From contig NZ_JAXHBQ010000001.1 in assembly GCF_042466115.1 (NCBI RefSeq), positions 2,914,001 through 2,978,000 on the forward strand: 64,000 nucleotides of DNA. Reading direction: 5' to 3'. Shown here piece after piece: positions 9,641-17,877 of the stretch. Numbering within the stretch: position 1 is the first letter of the stretch; each line of letters opens with the position of its first letter. The DNA comes from SW4 sp042466115 (GTDB taxonomy: Bacteria > Pseudomonadota > Alphaproteobacteria > Rhodobacterales > Rhodobacteraceae). Under the pieces are notes generated by a model. That model searched no databases. It was not told where the DNA came from and saw nothing but the letters and a program-made list of their open reading frames with translations. Made by a program: the position numbers and the translations under genes.

Positions 9641-9660
9641 TTGATTGACCAGTCAATAAA
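9641..9660. promoter_or_regulatory. Candidate BetI operator in the choX-betI divergent region
   Basis: Imperfect palindrome TTGATTGACCAGTCAATAAA: eight of ten positions pair between the arms. It sits midway between the divergent choX and betI genes. It overlaps a possible -35 (TTGACC, 9645-9650) for betI with TAGTGT 18 bases on. BetI of E. coli binds a TTGATTG...TCAAT-type site between divergent bet promoters, so the same use is inferred here. Confidence 0.6.
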
Positions 9661-9716
9661 GAACGATCTAGTGTCACCGGGCAAGCAAAATCTGAGGAAT
9701 TTATGCCCAAGCTGGG

Positions 9717-10271
9717 ATGGAGCCTATACGCCGCGCGGCGTTGGTGAAAGCAACTATTGCAGAGGTCGGTGCGGCCGCGTCTTTGGACGTGACCGTCAGC
9801 CAGATCGCCAAACGCGCGGGCATGTCTTCTGCGCTGGCACACCACTATTTTGGTGGAAAAGACCAGATTTTCATCGCTGCCATGCGCCAGATCCTGCGCG
9901 ACTACGGCACCGAGGTGCGCGCGGCCCTTGGCGTAGCCCCCACCCCTGCGGACCGTGCCCGTGCCATCATCCGAGCAAATTTCGCGCCCGCTTTCTTTGA
10001 TCCGGCCACCGTCAGCGCCTGGATGACATTTTACGTGCAGGCGCAAACAAATCCTCAGGCCCTACGCCTGCTGCATATCTACCAGCACCGCCTGCGCAGC
10101 AATCTGACCCACGCGCTGCGCCCGCTGTGCGATGATCCACGCGATGTGGCTGGCACGCTCGCGGCGCTGATTGACGGGCTTTATATCCGCGCAGCCCTTG
10201 CCGAACCGGATGCAGACGCTTGCGGGCGCACGCTTTCGCTCCTTTCCACGCTTACCAAAGGTGCCGCATGA
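9717..10271 (+). CDS. betI: TetR-family transcriptional repressor BetI (5' end appears frameshifted)
   Basis: Choline-sensing repressor of bet genes, 184 residues from ATG 9717. The TetR helix-turn-helix is clear: TVSQIAKRAGMSSALAHHYFGGKDQIFIAAMRQI; the carboxy part LAALIDGLYIRAAL is typical of BetI. BetI proteins normally begin MPKLGMEPIRR or similar. Here ATGCCCAAGCTGGG is present at 9703-9716 after a good GAGGA site (9694-9698), but one base is missing before ATGGAGCCT, so that start reads out of frame. Initiation at 9717 would drop only five residues. This is either a real lesion or a sequence error. Stop overlaps betC by ATGA. Confidence 0.9.
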   Translation: MEPIRRAALVKATIAEVGAAASLDVTVSQIAKRAGMSSALAHHYFGGKDQIFIAAMRQILRDYGTEVRAALGVAPTPADRARAIIRANFAPAFFDPATVSAWMTFYVQAQTNPQALRLLHIYQHRLRSNLTHALRPLCDDPRDVAGTLAALIDGLYIRAALAEPDADACGRTLSLLSTLTKGAA

Positions 10272-11776
10272 CCCAGCCCAACATCCTGATTATCATGGTC
10301 GACCAGTTGAACGGAACGCTGTTTCCCGACGGCCCCACCGACTGGTTGCACGCGCCCAACCTCAAGGCATTGGCGGCGCGCTCGACCCGTTTTGCCAACT
10401 GCTACACGGCCTCGCCGCTGTGCGCGCCGGGGCGGGCCTCGTTCATCTCGGGGCAACTGCCTTCGCGCACGGGTGTCTATGACAACGCGGCCGAATTTGC
10501 CTCGGCGATCCCGACATTTGCGCACCATCTACGTCGTGCAGGCTATCAAACCTGCCTGTCGGGCAAGATGCACTTTGTCGGCCCCGACCAGATGCACGGC
10601 TTCGAGGAACGCCTGACGACAGACATCTATCCCGCCGATTTTGGCTGGACGCCGGATTATCGCAAACCCGGCGAACGGATCGACTGGTGGTATCACAACA
10701 TGGGGTCGGTGACGGGGGCCGGCGTTGCCGAAACTACCAACCAGATGGAATATGATGACGAGGTTGCCTATCACGCGACCCGCAAGATTTACGAGTTGTC
10801 ACGCGGTGGCGATCCGCGTCCGTGGTGCCTCACGGCCAGCTTTACCCACCCGCACGACCCCTACGTTGCGCGCAAGAAATACTGGGACTTGTATGAAGAC
10901 TGCGAACACCTGCTGCCGCAGGTCGCCGACCTTGGCTATGATGCCCAAGATCCGCATTCCAAACGGATTTTCGACGCCAACGACTGGCGCAATTTCAACA
11001 TCACCGAAGATGACATCCGCCGCTCGCGCCGCGCCTATTTCGCCAATATCAGCTATCTGGACGACAAGATCGGTGAAATCCTGCAAGTGTTGAAAGACAC
11101 CCGCCAAGAGGCGACGATCCTGTTTGTGTCAGACCATGGTGACATGCTGGGCGAACGCGGGTTGTGGTTCAAAATGACCTTCTTTGAAGGCTCGGCCCGC
11201 GTGCCGATGATGATCTCTGCGCCGGATATGGATGCAGGGTTGGTGACCACCCCCGTCAGCAATATCGACGTCTGCCCGACCCTGTGCGACCTTGCCGGTG
11301 TCAGCATGGACGAGGTCATGCCCTGGACCGACGGCGAAAGCCTGAAACTGCTGGGTCAGGGCGGCACGCGCACCACCCCCGTGGCCATGGAATATGCCGC
11401 CGAAGGGTCAAACGCGCCGCTGGTCGCCCTGCGTGACGGGAAATGGAAGTATATCCGCTGCAATCTGGACCCGGATCAGTTATTTGACATTTCCACCGAC
11501 CCGCACGAGCAGAACAACCTCGCCAATGTTGAAAAATACCAAGAGGCGCTGACGCAGCTACGGGCCAAATCGCAGGAACGCTGGGATCTGAAACGCTTTG
11601 ACGCGGACGTGCGCGAAAGTCAGGCGCGCCGCTGGGTTGTCTACGAGGCCTTGCGCAACGGCGACTATTATCCGTGGGACTACCAGCCGCTGCAAAAGGC
11701 ATCCGAGCGCTACATGCGCAACCACATGGACCTGAATGTGCTTGAAGAAAGCAAACGCTTTCCCCGTGGTGAATAA
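10268..11776 (+). CDS. betC: Choline-sulfatase
   Basis: Hydrolyses choline-O-sulfate to choline and sulfate in the cytoplasm, feeding the betaine pathway. 502 residues, standard for the family. The type I sulfatase signature CAPGR (residues 52-56) supplies the cysteine that is converted to formylglycine. Metal ligands are suggested by IIMVDQLNG at the amino end and FVSDHGDMLGERG later. ATG at 10268 overlaps the betI stop and gives MTQPNILIIMVDQ; the upstream open extension is betI shadow. No signal peptide is present. Confidence 0.96.
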   Translation: MTQPNILIIMVDQLNGTLFPDGPTDWLHAPNLKALAARSTRFANCYTASPLCAPGRASFISGQLPSRTGVYDNAAEFASAIPTFAHHLRRAGYQTCLSGKMHFVGPDQMHGFEERLTTDIYPADFGWTPDYRKPGERIDWWYHNMGSVTGAGVAETTNQMEYDDEVAYHATRKIYELSRGGDPRPWCLTASFTHPHDPYVARKKYWDLYEDCEHLLPQVADLGYDAQDPHSKRIFDANDWRNFNITEDDIRRSRRAYFANISYLDDKIGEILQVLKDTRQEATILFVSDHGDMLGERGLWFKMTFFEGSARVPMMISAPDMDAGLVTTPVSNIDVCPTLCDLAGVSMDEVMPWTDGESLKLLGQGGTRTTPVAMEYAAEGSNAPLVALRDGKWKYIRCNLDPDQLFDISTDPHEQNNLANVEKYQEALTQLRAKSQERWDLKRFDADVRESQARRWVVYEALRNGDYYPWDYQPLQKASERYMRNHMDLNVLEESKRFPRGE

Positions 11777-11782
11777 CGCTCT

Positions 11783-11810
11783 CATCTTGCCCGAAATATC
11801 CCCGCCGGAG
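11783..11810 (-). repeat. Dispersed repeat core (copy 2, inverted) providing the betB ribosome-binding site
   Basis: Between betC and betB. On the minus strand it reads CCTCCGGCGGGGATATTTCG followed by GGCAAGATG, matching the core near 1011-1033. On the plus strand its end gives GCCGGAGG, the Shine-Dalgarno sequence of betB. Confidence 0.45.
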
Positions 11811-11815
11811 GCTCC

Positions 11816-13273
11816 ATGACCTATCCAACCCAACCCACCGCCAGCCACTTTATCGACGGCGCTTACGTCGAAGACACAAGCGGTGACGTGATTGACGTGA
11901 TCTATCCTGCAACCGGCAAAGTGATCGCCAAGGTCCATGCCGCGACCCCAGCAATCGTCGAGCAGGCGCTGGCCGCCGCGACCCGCGCACAAAACGACTG
12001 GGCGGCGATGACGGGCACCGAAAGGGGCCGCATCCTGCGCCGCGCCGCCGATATCATGCGGATTCGCAACCGCGACTTGTCGGTGCTGGAAACCTATGAC
12101 ACCGGCAAGCCGTTGCAGGAAACGCTGGTGGCGGATGCGACCAGTGGCGCGGATGCGCTGGAGTACTTCGGCGGGCTGGCCGCGTCGATCACCGGCGAAC
12201 ACATCCAGCTCGGCGATGATTTCGTCTATACGCGACGCGAGCCTCTGGGCGTTTGTGTTGGCATCGGGGCATGGAACTACCCCACACAAATCGCCTGTTG
12301 GAAGGGCGCGCCCGCACTCGCCTGTGGCAACACGATGGTGTTTAAACCGTCTGAAACCACCCCGCTGTCCGCCCTGAAAGTCGCCGAGATATTGCACGAG
12401 GCTGGCGCGCCCGCCGGTGTGTTCAACGTGGTGCAGGGCATGGGCGCTGTGGGCGCATCGCTGGTCACGGACCCGCGCGTGGCCAAGGTGTCGCTGACCG
12501 GTTCAGTGCCGACAGGGCGCAAGGTTTATGCCGCCGCCGCCGAAGGCATACGCCATGTCACGATGGAGCTGGGCGGCAAATCCCCGCTGGTGATTTTCGA
12601 CGATGCCAACCTTGAAGACGCCGTCAGCGGCGCGATCCTCGGGAACTTCTACAGTTCGGGGCAGGTGTGTTCCAATGGCACCCGCGTTTTCGTGCAAGAC
12701 GGCATCCGTGCGGCGTTCATCAAGCGGCTTTGCGAGCGGCTTGACCAGATCAAAATGGGCGACCCGATGGATGAATCCACCAATTTCGGCCCCATGGTCA
12801 GCGCCCGCCAGCGCGACATCGTCATGGGGTTCATCAAGGCCGGTATCAGTGAAGGGGCCACATTAAGTTATGGCGGTAAGATCATTGAAAAAGAAGGATT
12901 TTATATCCAGCCCACGGTCTTTTCCAACGTCACAGACGATATGACGATCGCACGGGATGAAATCTTTGGTCCTGTCTTGTCCATTCTTAACTTTAGGGAT
13001 GAAGAAGAGGTTCTAACGCGCGCAAATAAAACAGAATTTGGCCTTGCCGCCGGTGTTTTCACCCAAGACCTGACCCGCGCCCACCGCATGGCTGCCGGAT
13101 TTCAGGCAGGCACCTGCTATATCAACACCTACAACCTTGCACCGGTCGAAGCCCCCTTTGGTGGGTCGAAACTGTCGGGCGTGGGGCGCGAAAACTCCAA
13201 AGGCGCGATCGAGTACTACACCCAAATCAAATCCGTCTATGTGGCCATGGGCCCCGTCGACGCGCCGTTCTAG
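11816..13273 (+). CDS. betB: Betaine-aldehyde dehydrogenase
   Basis: NAD(P)-dependent oxidation of betaine aldehyde to glycine betaine. 485 residues. General base Glu-251 in MELGGKSP and catalytic Cys-285 in SSGQVCSNGTRV are both present, and IFGPVLSI and the carboxy-terminal PVEAPFGGSKLSGVGREN are as expected. The start is set by GGAGG 7 bases upstream (11806-11810). One internal stretch, about 12855-13035, uses A/T-rich codons (TTA, AGG, CTA, AAT, AAA) unlike the rest of the gene and its neighbours while keeping the protein motif intact; it may be a recombined patch. Confidence 0.96.
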   Translation: MTYPTQPTASHFIDGAYVEDTSGDVIDVIYPATGKVIAKVHAATPAIVEQALAAATRAQNDWAAMTGTERGRILRRAADIMRIRNRDLSVLETYDTGKPLQETLVADATSGADALEYFGGLAASITGEHIQLGDDFVYTRREPLGVCVGIGAWNYPTQIACWKGAPALACGNTMVFKPSETTPLSALKVAEILHEAGAPAGVFNVVQGMGAVGASLVTDPRVAKVSLTGSVPTGRKVYAAAAEGIRHVTMELGGKSPLVIFDDANLEDAVSGAILGNFYSSGQVCSNGTRVFVQDGIRAAFIKRLCERLDQIKMGDPMDESTNFGPMVSARQRDIVMGFIKAGISEGATLSYGGKIIEKEGFYIQPTVFSNVTDDMTIARDEIFGPVLSILNFRDEEEVLTRANKTEFGLAAGVFTQDLTRAHRMAAGFQAGTCYINTYNLAPVEAPFGGSKLSGVGRENSKGAIEYYTQIKSVYVAMGPVDAPF

Positions 13274-13282
13274 GACACCGCA

Positions 13283-14941
13283 ATGCAGGCAGATTATGTG
13301 ATCGTCGGCGCAGGCAGCGCGGGCTGCGCTATTGCCTATCGACTGGCCGAAGCAGGCAAATCGGTGCTGGTCATTGAACATGGCGGCACAGATGTGGGGC
13401 CGTTCATCCAGATGCCCGCCGCGCTGTCCTATCCGATGAACATGAAGCGCTATGACTGGGGCTATTGGTCCGAACCCGAACCGCACCTGAACAACCGCCG
13501 CCTGGCCTGTCCGCGTGGCAAGGTGATAGGTGGGTCGTCCTCGATCAACGGGATGATCTATGTGCGCGGCCATGCGCGCGATTTCGATCACTGGGCCGAA
13601 AGCGGGGCGCAGGGCTGGGGGTATGGCGATGTGCTGCCCTACTTCAAGCGGCAGGAAAACTGGACGGACGGCGGGCGCGGCGGCGATCCGGGCTGGCGCG
13701 GCAGTGATGGCCCGCTGCATGTCACGCGCGGCCCCGGCAAAAACCCCCTGACGCAGGCCTTTGTCGACGCAGGGCAACAGGCCGGATACCCCGTGACGGG
13801 CGATTACAACGGCCACCAGCAAGAGGGCTTTGGCCCCTTTGACGCAACCATCCATAACGGCCAGCGCTGGTCTGCCGCGCGCGCCTACCTGCGCCCCGCG
13901 CTGAAACGCGCGAATTGCGATCTGGTGAACGCGCTGGCGCTGCGTGTGGTGATCGAGGAAGGCCGCGCCGTGGGTGTCGCGGTGCAACGCGGCGGGGTGG
14001 TCGAAACGATCCGCGCCAACGCTGAAGTGATCATCGCGGCCTCGGCCATCAATTCGCCCAAACTGCTGATGCAGTCGGGGATTGGCCCTGCCGCGCATCT
14101 GGCGGAGCACGGGATCAATGTCATCGCCGATCGCGCGGGCGTTGGCCAGAACCTGCAAGACCACCTTGAGATGTATATCCAGATGGCGGCGTCCCAGCCG
14201 GTGTCACTGTTCAAGTATTGGAACCTGTTCGGCAAAGGGCTGATCGGTGCGCAGTGGCTGTTCACGCGCACGGGGCTGGGGGCCTCAAACCAGTTTGAAA
14301 GTGCCGGGTTTATCCGGTCAAAAGCGGGTATTGATTACCCTGATATCCAGTTTCATTTCCTGCCGATGGCTGTGCGCTATGACGGGCAAACCGTGACCGA
14401 AGGGCACGGGTTTCAGGCCCATGTGGGGCCGATGCGGTCTGTGTCGCGCGGGGCGGTCACGCTGGCGGGCGCTGACCCCCTTGCCGCGCCCGAAATCCGG
14501 TTCAACTACATGTCCGATCCGCAGGACTGGGAGGAGTTTCGCACCTGCATCCGCCTGACCCGCGAGATTTTCGCGCAGGATGCCTTTGCCCCCTTCCGCC
14601 GTCACGAAATTCAACCCGGTGACGCCGCCCAAAGCGACAATGAGTTGGACGCCGCGATCCGCGAACATGCCGAAAGCGCCTATCACCCCTGTGGCACCTG
14701 CAAGATGGGCGCGGCGGATGATCCAAGCGCAGTCGTTGACCCCGAAACACGGGTGATTGGCGTCGATGGGCTACGTGTGGCCGACAGTTCGATCTTTCCG
14801 CGTATCACCAACGGCAACCTGAATGCGCCCTCGATCATGGTGGGGGAAAAGGCGGCGGATCATATCCTTGGGCGCGGGATGCTGGCGGCGGCAAATGATG
14901 TGCCGTGGATGCACCCGAACTGGCAGACCGAGCAGCGCTAG
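13283..14941 (+). CDS. betA: Choline dehydrogenase (GMC oxidoreductase)
   Basis: FAD enzyme oxidising choline to betaine aldehyde, and possibly that to betaine, at the membrane with electrons to the respiratory chain. 552 residues. It begins with the dinucleotide fold DYVIVGAGSAGCAIAYRLAE. GMC signature 1 is in PRGKVIGGSSSINGMIYVRG, and signature 2 in ASAINSPKLLMQSGIGPA. The catalytic His is about residue 468 in YHPCGTCKMG, with the second active-site residue in NGNLNAPSIMVGEKAAD. It follows betB by 9 bases and closes the betICBA operon. Confidence 0.96.
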   Translation: MQADYVIVGAGSAGCAIAYRLAEAGKSVLVIEHGGTDVGPFIQMPAALSYPMNMKRYDWGYWSEPEPHLNNRRLACPRGKVIGGSSSINGMIYVRGHARDFDHWAESGAQGWGYGDVLPYFKRQENWTDGGRGGDPGWRGSDGPLHVTRGPGKNPLTQAFVDAGQQAGYPVTGDYNGHQQEGFGPFDATIHNGQRWSAARAYLRPALKRANCDLVNALALRVVIEEGRAVGVAVQRGGVVETIRANAEVIIAASAINSPKLLMQSGIGPAAHLAEHGINVIADRAGVGQNLQDHLEMYIQMAASQPVSLFKYWNLFGKGLIGAQWLFTRTGLGASNQFESAGFIRSKAGIDYPDIQFHFLPMAVRYDGQTVTEGHGFQAHVGPMRSVSRGAVTLAGADPLAAPEIRFNYMSDPQDWEEFRTCIRLTREIFAQDAFAPFRRHEIQPGDAAQSDNELDAAIREHAESAYHPCGTCKMGAADDPSAVVDPETRVIGVDGLRVADSSIFPRITNGNLNAPSIMVGEKAADHILGRGMLAAANDVPWMHPNWQTEQR

Positions 14942-14987
14942 CGACATCTTAACCTTTTGGTGATTTCACCCTTGCATCAGTCGGAAA

Positions 14988-15002
14988 TTAACCTTTTGTT
15001 AA
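14988..15002. promoter_or_regulatory. CtrA-type box TTAA-N7-TTAA
   Basis: Reads TTAACCTTTTGTTAA, an exact match to the full TTAA-N7-TTAA recognition pattern of the cell-cycle regulator CtrA. A partial direct copy (TTAACCTTTTGG) lies at 14949-14960. The box ends four bases before the ATG of the nuclease gene and overlaps its AAGGA, so binding there would be expected to block rather than activate, unless the transcript starts elsewhere. Confidence 0.4.
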
Positions 15003-15006
15003 GGAT

Positions 15007-15669
15007 ATGTTCCGCTTCTGTTCAATCCTGTTGCTGACGCTTCTCCCCTTGGCGGCATTCGCTGGCCCCGACGGCCGAATCCGTGTGATCGATGGCGATA
15101 CCTTTGAAATTGCAGGGCAAACCGTCAGGATGCACGGGATAGATGCGCTGGAAAACGGGCAAACCTGCACCACGGATCAGGGCAGCGTCTGGGAATGCGG
15201 CGCATGGAGCACGCAGGAAGTGCGCGCAAGGTTTCAGGGGCGATATGCAGCTTGCCAGCAGGTCGATATCGACCGCTATGACCGGATCGTCGCGCGCTGC
15301 GCGGTGGATGGAGCCGACATGGGCCGCACCATCGTGCGGGCAGGTCTGGCCACCGCATATCGGCGCTATTCCATGGAATATGATCTGGATGAAAAGGCCG
15401 CAGCCGTGGCCGCAATCGGCATCTGGGGGGCGCAGTTCACCGCCCCTGCAACCTTTCGCGCCGATGAACGCGCCGCCACGCTGCAAGGCGCCACGGCACC
15501 CGACGCAAACTGTGTGATCAAGGGCAACATTTCGCGTTCGGGCCGCATCTATCATATGCCCCACAACCGCGATTACGAGCGCACCGGCATCAATCCGGCC
15601 AACGGTGAACGCTGGTTCTGCACCGAGGCCGAAGCCCGCGCAGCAGGCTGGCGTGCGGCGCGAAATTAG
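15007..15669 (+). CDS. Secreted thermonuclease-like (SNase) protein
   Basis: 220 residues with a signal peptide (FCSILLLTLLPLAAFA) and a staphylococcal-nuclease-like fold (about 22-150). Motifs are RIRVIDGDTFEIAGQTVRMHGIDALE, YDRIVARC and GADMGRTIVRAGLATAYRRYS. The carboxy-terminal part (about 165-220, CVIKGNISRSGRIYHMP...RWFCTEAEARAAGWR) is a small domain often joined to such nucleases. Probable substrate is extracellular or periplasmic nucleic acid, but catalysis is inferred from family only. Start ATG 15007 has AAGGA immediately upstream. A CtrA-like box overlaps this leader. Confidence 0.85.
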   Translation: MFRFCSILLLTLLPLAAFAGPDGRIRVIDGDTFEIAGQTVRMHGIDALENGQTCTTDQGSVWECGAWSTQEVRARFQGRYAACQQVDIDRYDRIVARCAVDGADMGRTIVRAGLATAYRRYSMEYDLDEKAAAVAAIGIWGAQFTAPATFRADERAATLQGATAPDANCVIKGNISRSGRIYHMPHNRDYERTGINPANGERWFCTEAEARAAGWRAARN

Positions 15670-15689
15670 GGCGCATAAACCATCATTGT

Positions 15690-15703
15690 TTGATCCCTGT
15701 CAA
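15690..15703. promoter_or_regulatory. FNR/FnrL-like box
   Basis: TTGATCCCTGTCAA matches the TTGAT-N4-ATCAA pattern of oxygen-sensing FNR-family regulators at nine of ten defined positions. It lies 57 bases before the DUF465 gene, in the short intergenic region after the nuclease gene. Direction of control is unknown. Confidence 0.5.
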
Positions 15704-15759
15704 AGTGCCACGCGGCCCCGCGCGATAGCCTTGGGCGAACAGTCAAGGGAGGACACCAT

Positions 15760-15999
15760 ATGTCTCACACGCCACATGAACTTGCCGAAGAATTTCCCGA
15801 GCACATCGAACTGATGCACAAGCTCAAGTCCGAGAACGCGCATTTCGCAAACCTGTCGGAAAAATACCACGAGGTGAACCGCGCCGTGCACCGCGCTGAA
15901 ACCGATATCGCACCGACCGATGACTTGCATATGGCGGACATGCGCAAGCAGCGCCTTGCCCTCAAGGATGAAATCTGGGGTATGCTAAAGGCTGGCTAG
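15760..15999 (+). CDS. DUF465 (YdcH-like) small helical protein
   Basis: 79-residue charged helical protein matching the DUF465/YdcH family: HIELMHKLKSENAHFANLSEKYHEVNRAV, then a second helix MADMRKQRLALKDEIWGML. No enzymatic role is known to me for the family. AGGGAGG upstream supports ATG 15760. The FNR-like box at 15690 suggests oxygen-related expression. The stop shares CTAG with the stop of the convergent CoxG-like gene (15996-15999). Confidence 0.85.
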   Translation: MSHTPHELAEEFPEHIELMHKLKSENAHFANLSEKYHEVNRAVHRAETDIAPTDDLHMADMRKQRLALKDEIWGMLKAG

Positions 16000-16448
16000 G
16001 TGCCGGTGTCGCCCTGCACAACGGCCTGAAAACGATCAAAGAATTCGTCCGCCATCTTGCGGGCGAATCCGCCCACCACGCGGTTGCCCAACTGCGCCAG
16101 CTTGCCGCCGACTGCTGCATTAACGGTGTAGGTCAGCGCGGTGCCATCTTCGGTATCGGCCAGGTGCACATCCGCGCTGCCCTTGGCAAAGCCTGCCACG
16201 CCGCCCTTGCCCTCACCGACAATCCGGTAACTTTCGGGCGCATTCACATCCGCCAATGTCACCGCCCCTTGAAACGTGGCTTTCACAGGGCCGACCTTTT
16301 GTTTCACCACAGCTGCGAACCCCTGCTCGGGTGAACCTGTCAATTCTTCGCACCCCGGAATACAGGCGCGCAGGGTGTCGGCGTCGTTCAGATGCGCCCA
16401 GACGGTCGCGCGGTCGGCATTGATGATGCGGCTGCCAGTCAGTTCCAT
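15996..16448 (-). CDS. CoxG-like SRPBCC-fold protein
   Basis: 150 residues, similar to carbon-monoxide-dehydrogenase subunit G family proteins (SRPBCC/polyketide cyclase fold): MELTGSRIINADRATVWAHLNDADTL, IPGCEEL, and VNAAVGGKLAQLGNRVVGGFARKMADEFF. No CO dehydrogenase genes are in the window, so a generic ligand-binding or membrane-anchoring role is more likely than CO oxidation. It starts 10 bases after the pccR stop, so it is probably co-transcribed with pccR. Confidence 0.8.
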   Translation of the reverse strand: MELTGSRIINADRATVWAHLNDADTLRACIPGCEELTGSPEQGFAAVVKQKVGPVKATFQGAVTLADVNAPESYRIVGEGKGGVAGFAKGSADVHLADTEDGTALTYTVNAAVGGKLAQLGNRVVGGFARKMADEFFDRFQAVVQGDTGT

Positions 16449-16458
16449 GTGTTACCTT

Positions 16459-17862
16459 TCAGTCAATTTGATAGGGCAGGGTGCCGCGGTGGTTCAGTTC
16501 GACGCGCAATTCGCGTTCCAGCGGCGGAACGGCCCGTTGATGGCATGTGCGGCGCTCGCAAATGCGGCAGGAAATCCCAATGGGTTCATAGGCTTGCGCG
16601 GCGTCCACATCCATGTGGTCGGCGTAAACCAGCGCCCCTGCGTGGCGCACCTCGCACCCCAACCCGATGGCGTAACGGCGCGTGGGTGCATCAAACGCCC
16701 CACCTGATTTCGTCACATCCCGCGCGAGGCAGAAATAGCGCACGCCGTCCGGTGTTTCGGCCAGTTGGCGCAGCCAGCGTCCCGGCGTTTCAAATGCGCG
16801 ATGCACATTCCATAGGGGGCAGGCCCCGCCATAGCGCGCGAATTGCAGCGTTGTGGCTGAATGGCGTTTGGTGATCGTGCCGGCCGGATCGACGCGCACG
16901 AAAAAGAACGGGATGCCTTTGGCTCCGGGGCGCTGCATGGTCGACAGGCGATGCGCGACCTGTTCAAGCGACGCGCCAAACCGATCTGCAAGGCGTTCAA
17001 GGTCATGGCGGGTGTCCTGCGCGGCCTGCAAGAACGCGCCGTAAGGCATAAGCGCCGCGCCTGCAAAGTAGTTTGCAAGCCCGATCTTGGCGATGGCGCG
17101 TGCCTGCGGGGAATGGAACCGCGCCAGATCCAGCGTGGCCTCAAGCAGCTTGTCCTGCGTGACCAGCGCCAGCTGCATGAACAATTGAAACGCCTGCGTT
17201 GGCGCGGCGGCGCGGGTTGAAATGTGCAGCTTGCGCGTCTCGGGATCAAAGTGGCGCAACGCCCCGTCCTGATCACTGAAATGCACCGCAATCCCATGCG
17301 CCCCAAGGGCGGAAACGGCAGCCGCAACCGGGCTTGGTTTCGTGCTGGCCTGCGCGGCGAACCGTTCGGCGGCGCGATCCACCGCATCAATGTAATTGTC
17401 GCAATAGTGAAAGAAGTCGCGCACTTCCTCCCAGGGGCTGGGTTGCAGGCGGGCATCCTCGCGGCCCAATGCCTCGTCCAGTGACGCAAGGCGTTCGTGG
17501 GTCTGGCGATAGGCGGAATGCAAATCCAGAAAGGCGCGGGTCAGGGCAGGGGCATTTGATGCGGCAAGTCGCAAATCTGCAAGCGGTGGGGTCGGGCCGG
17601 AAAAGATCGGATCGGCCAGGGCCTCGCGCATGTCCCCGACAAGGCGGGCCTCGTCACCCGATTGCAACTCGGTGACGTCAAAGCCGAATTCCTGCGCCAG
17701 ATTGACCACTACCGTTGTGCTGATCGGGCGGTTGTTGTTTTCCATCTGGTTGAGATAGGGCAGGGACACGCCCAGCTTTTCGGCAAACGCCTTTTGCGTC
17801 AGCCCAAGGCGGCCGCGCAGTTCGCGCAGTTTTACACCGGCATAGAGTTTCTGAACGGCCAC
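16459..17862 (-). CDS. pccR: Short-chain fatty acyl-CoA regulator (PccR/ScfR, XRE family)
   Basis: 467-residue regulator: an amino-terminal XRE helix-turn-helix (about 10-63, LTQKAFAEKLGVSLPYLNQMENN), an IrrE/ImmA-like central region, and a DUF2083 carboxy-terminal domain ending in a cysteine cluster (CRICERRTCHQR). This architecture is the ScfR family. In Rhodobacter sphaeroides PccR is described as controlling pccB in response to propionyl-CoA through TTTGCAAA motifs. Such motifs are visible both before this gene (17878-17906) and before pccB (19189-19242), so autoregulation plus pccB control is inferred. Confidence 0.9.
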   Translation of the reverse strand: MAVQKLYAGVKLRELRGRLGLTQKAFAEKLGVSLPYLNQMENNNRPISTTVVVNLAQEFGFDVTELQSGDEARLVGDMREALADPIFSGPTPPLADLRLAASNAPALTRAFLDLHSAYRQTHERLASLDEALGREDARLQPSPWEEVRDFFHYCDNYIDAVDRAAERFAAQASTKPSPVAAAVSALGAHGIAVHFSDQDGALRHFDPETRKLHISTRAAAPTQAFQLFMQLALVTQDKLLEATLDLARFHSPQARAIAKIGLANYFAGAALMPYGAFLQAAQDTRHDLERLADRFGASLEQVAHRLSTMQRPGAKGIPFFFVRVDPAGTITKRHSATTLQFARYGGACPLWNVHRAFETPGRWLRQLAETPDGVRYFCLARDVTKSGGAFDAPTRRYAIGLGCEVRHAGALVYADHMDVDAAQAYEPIGISCRICERRTCHQRAVPPLERELRVELNHRGTLPYQID

Positions 17863-17877
17863 GATCCCCTCCGCAAC

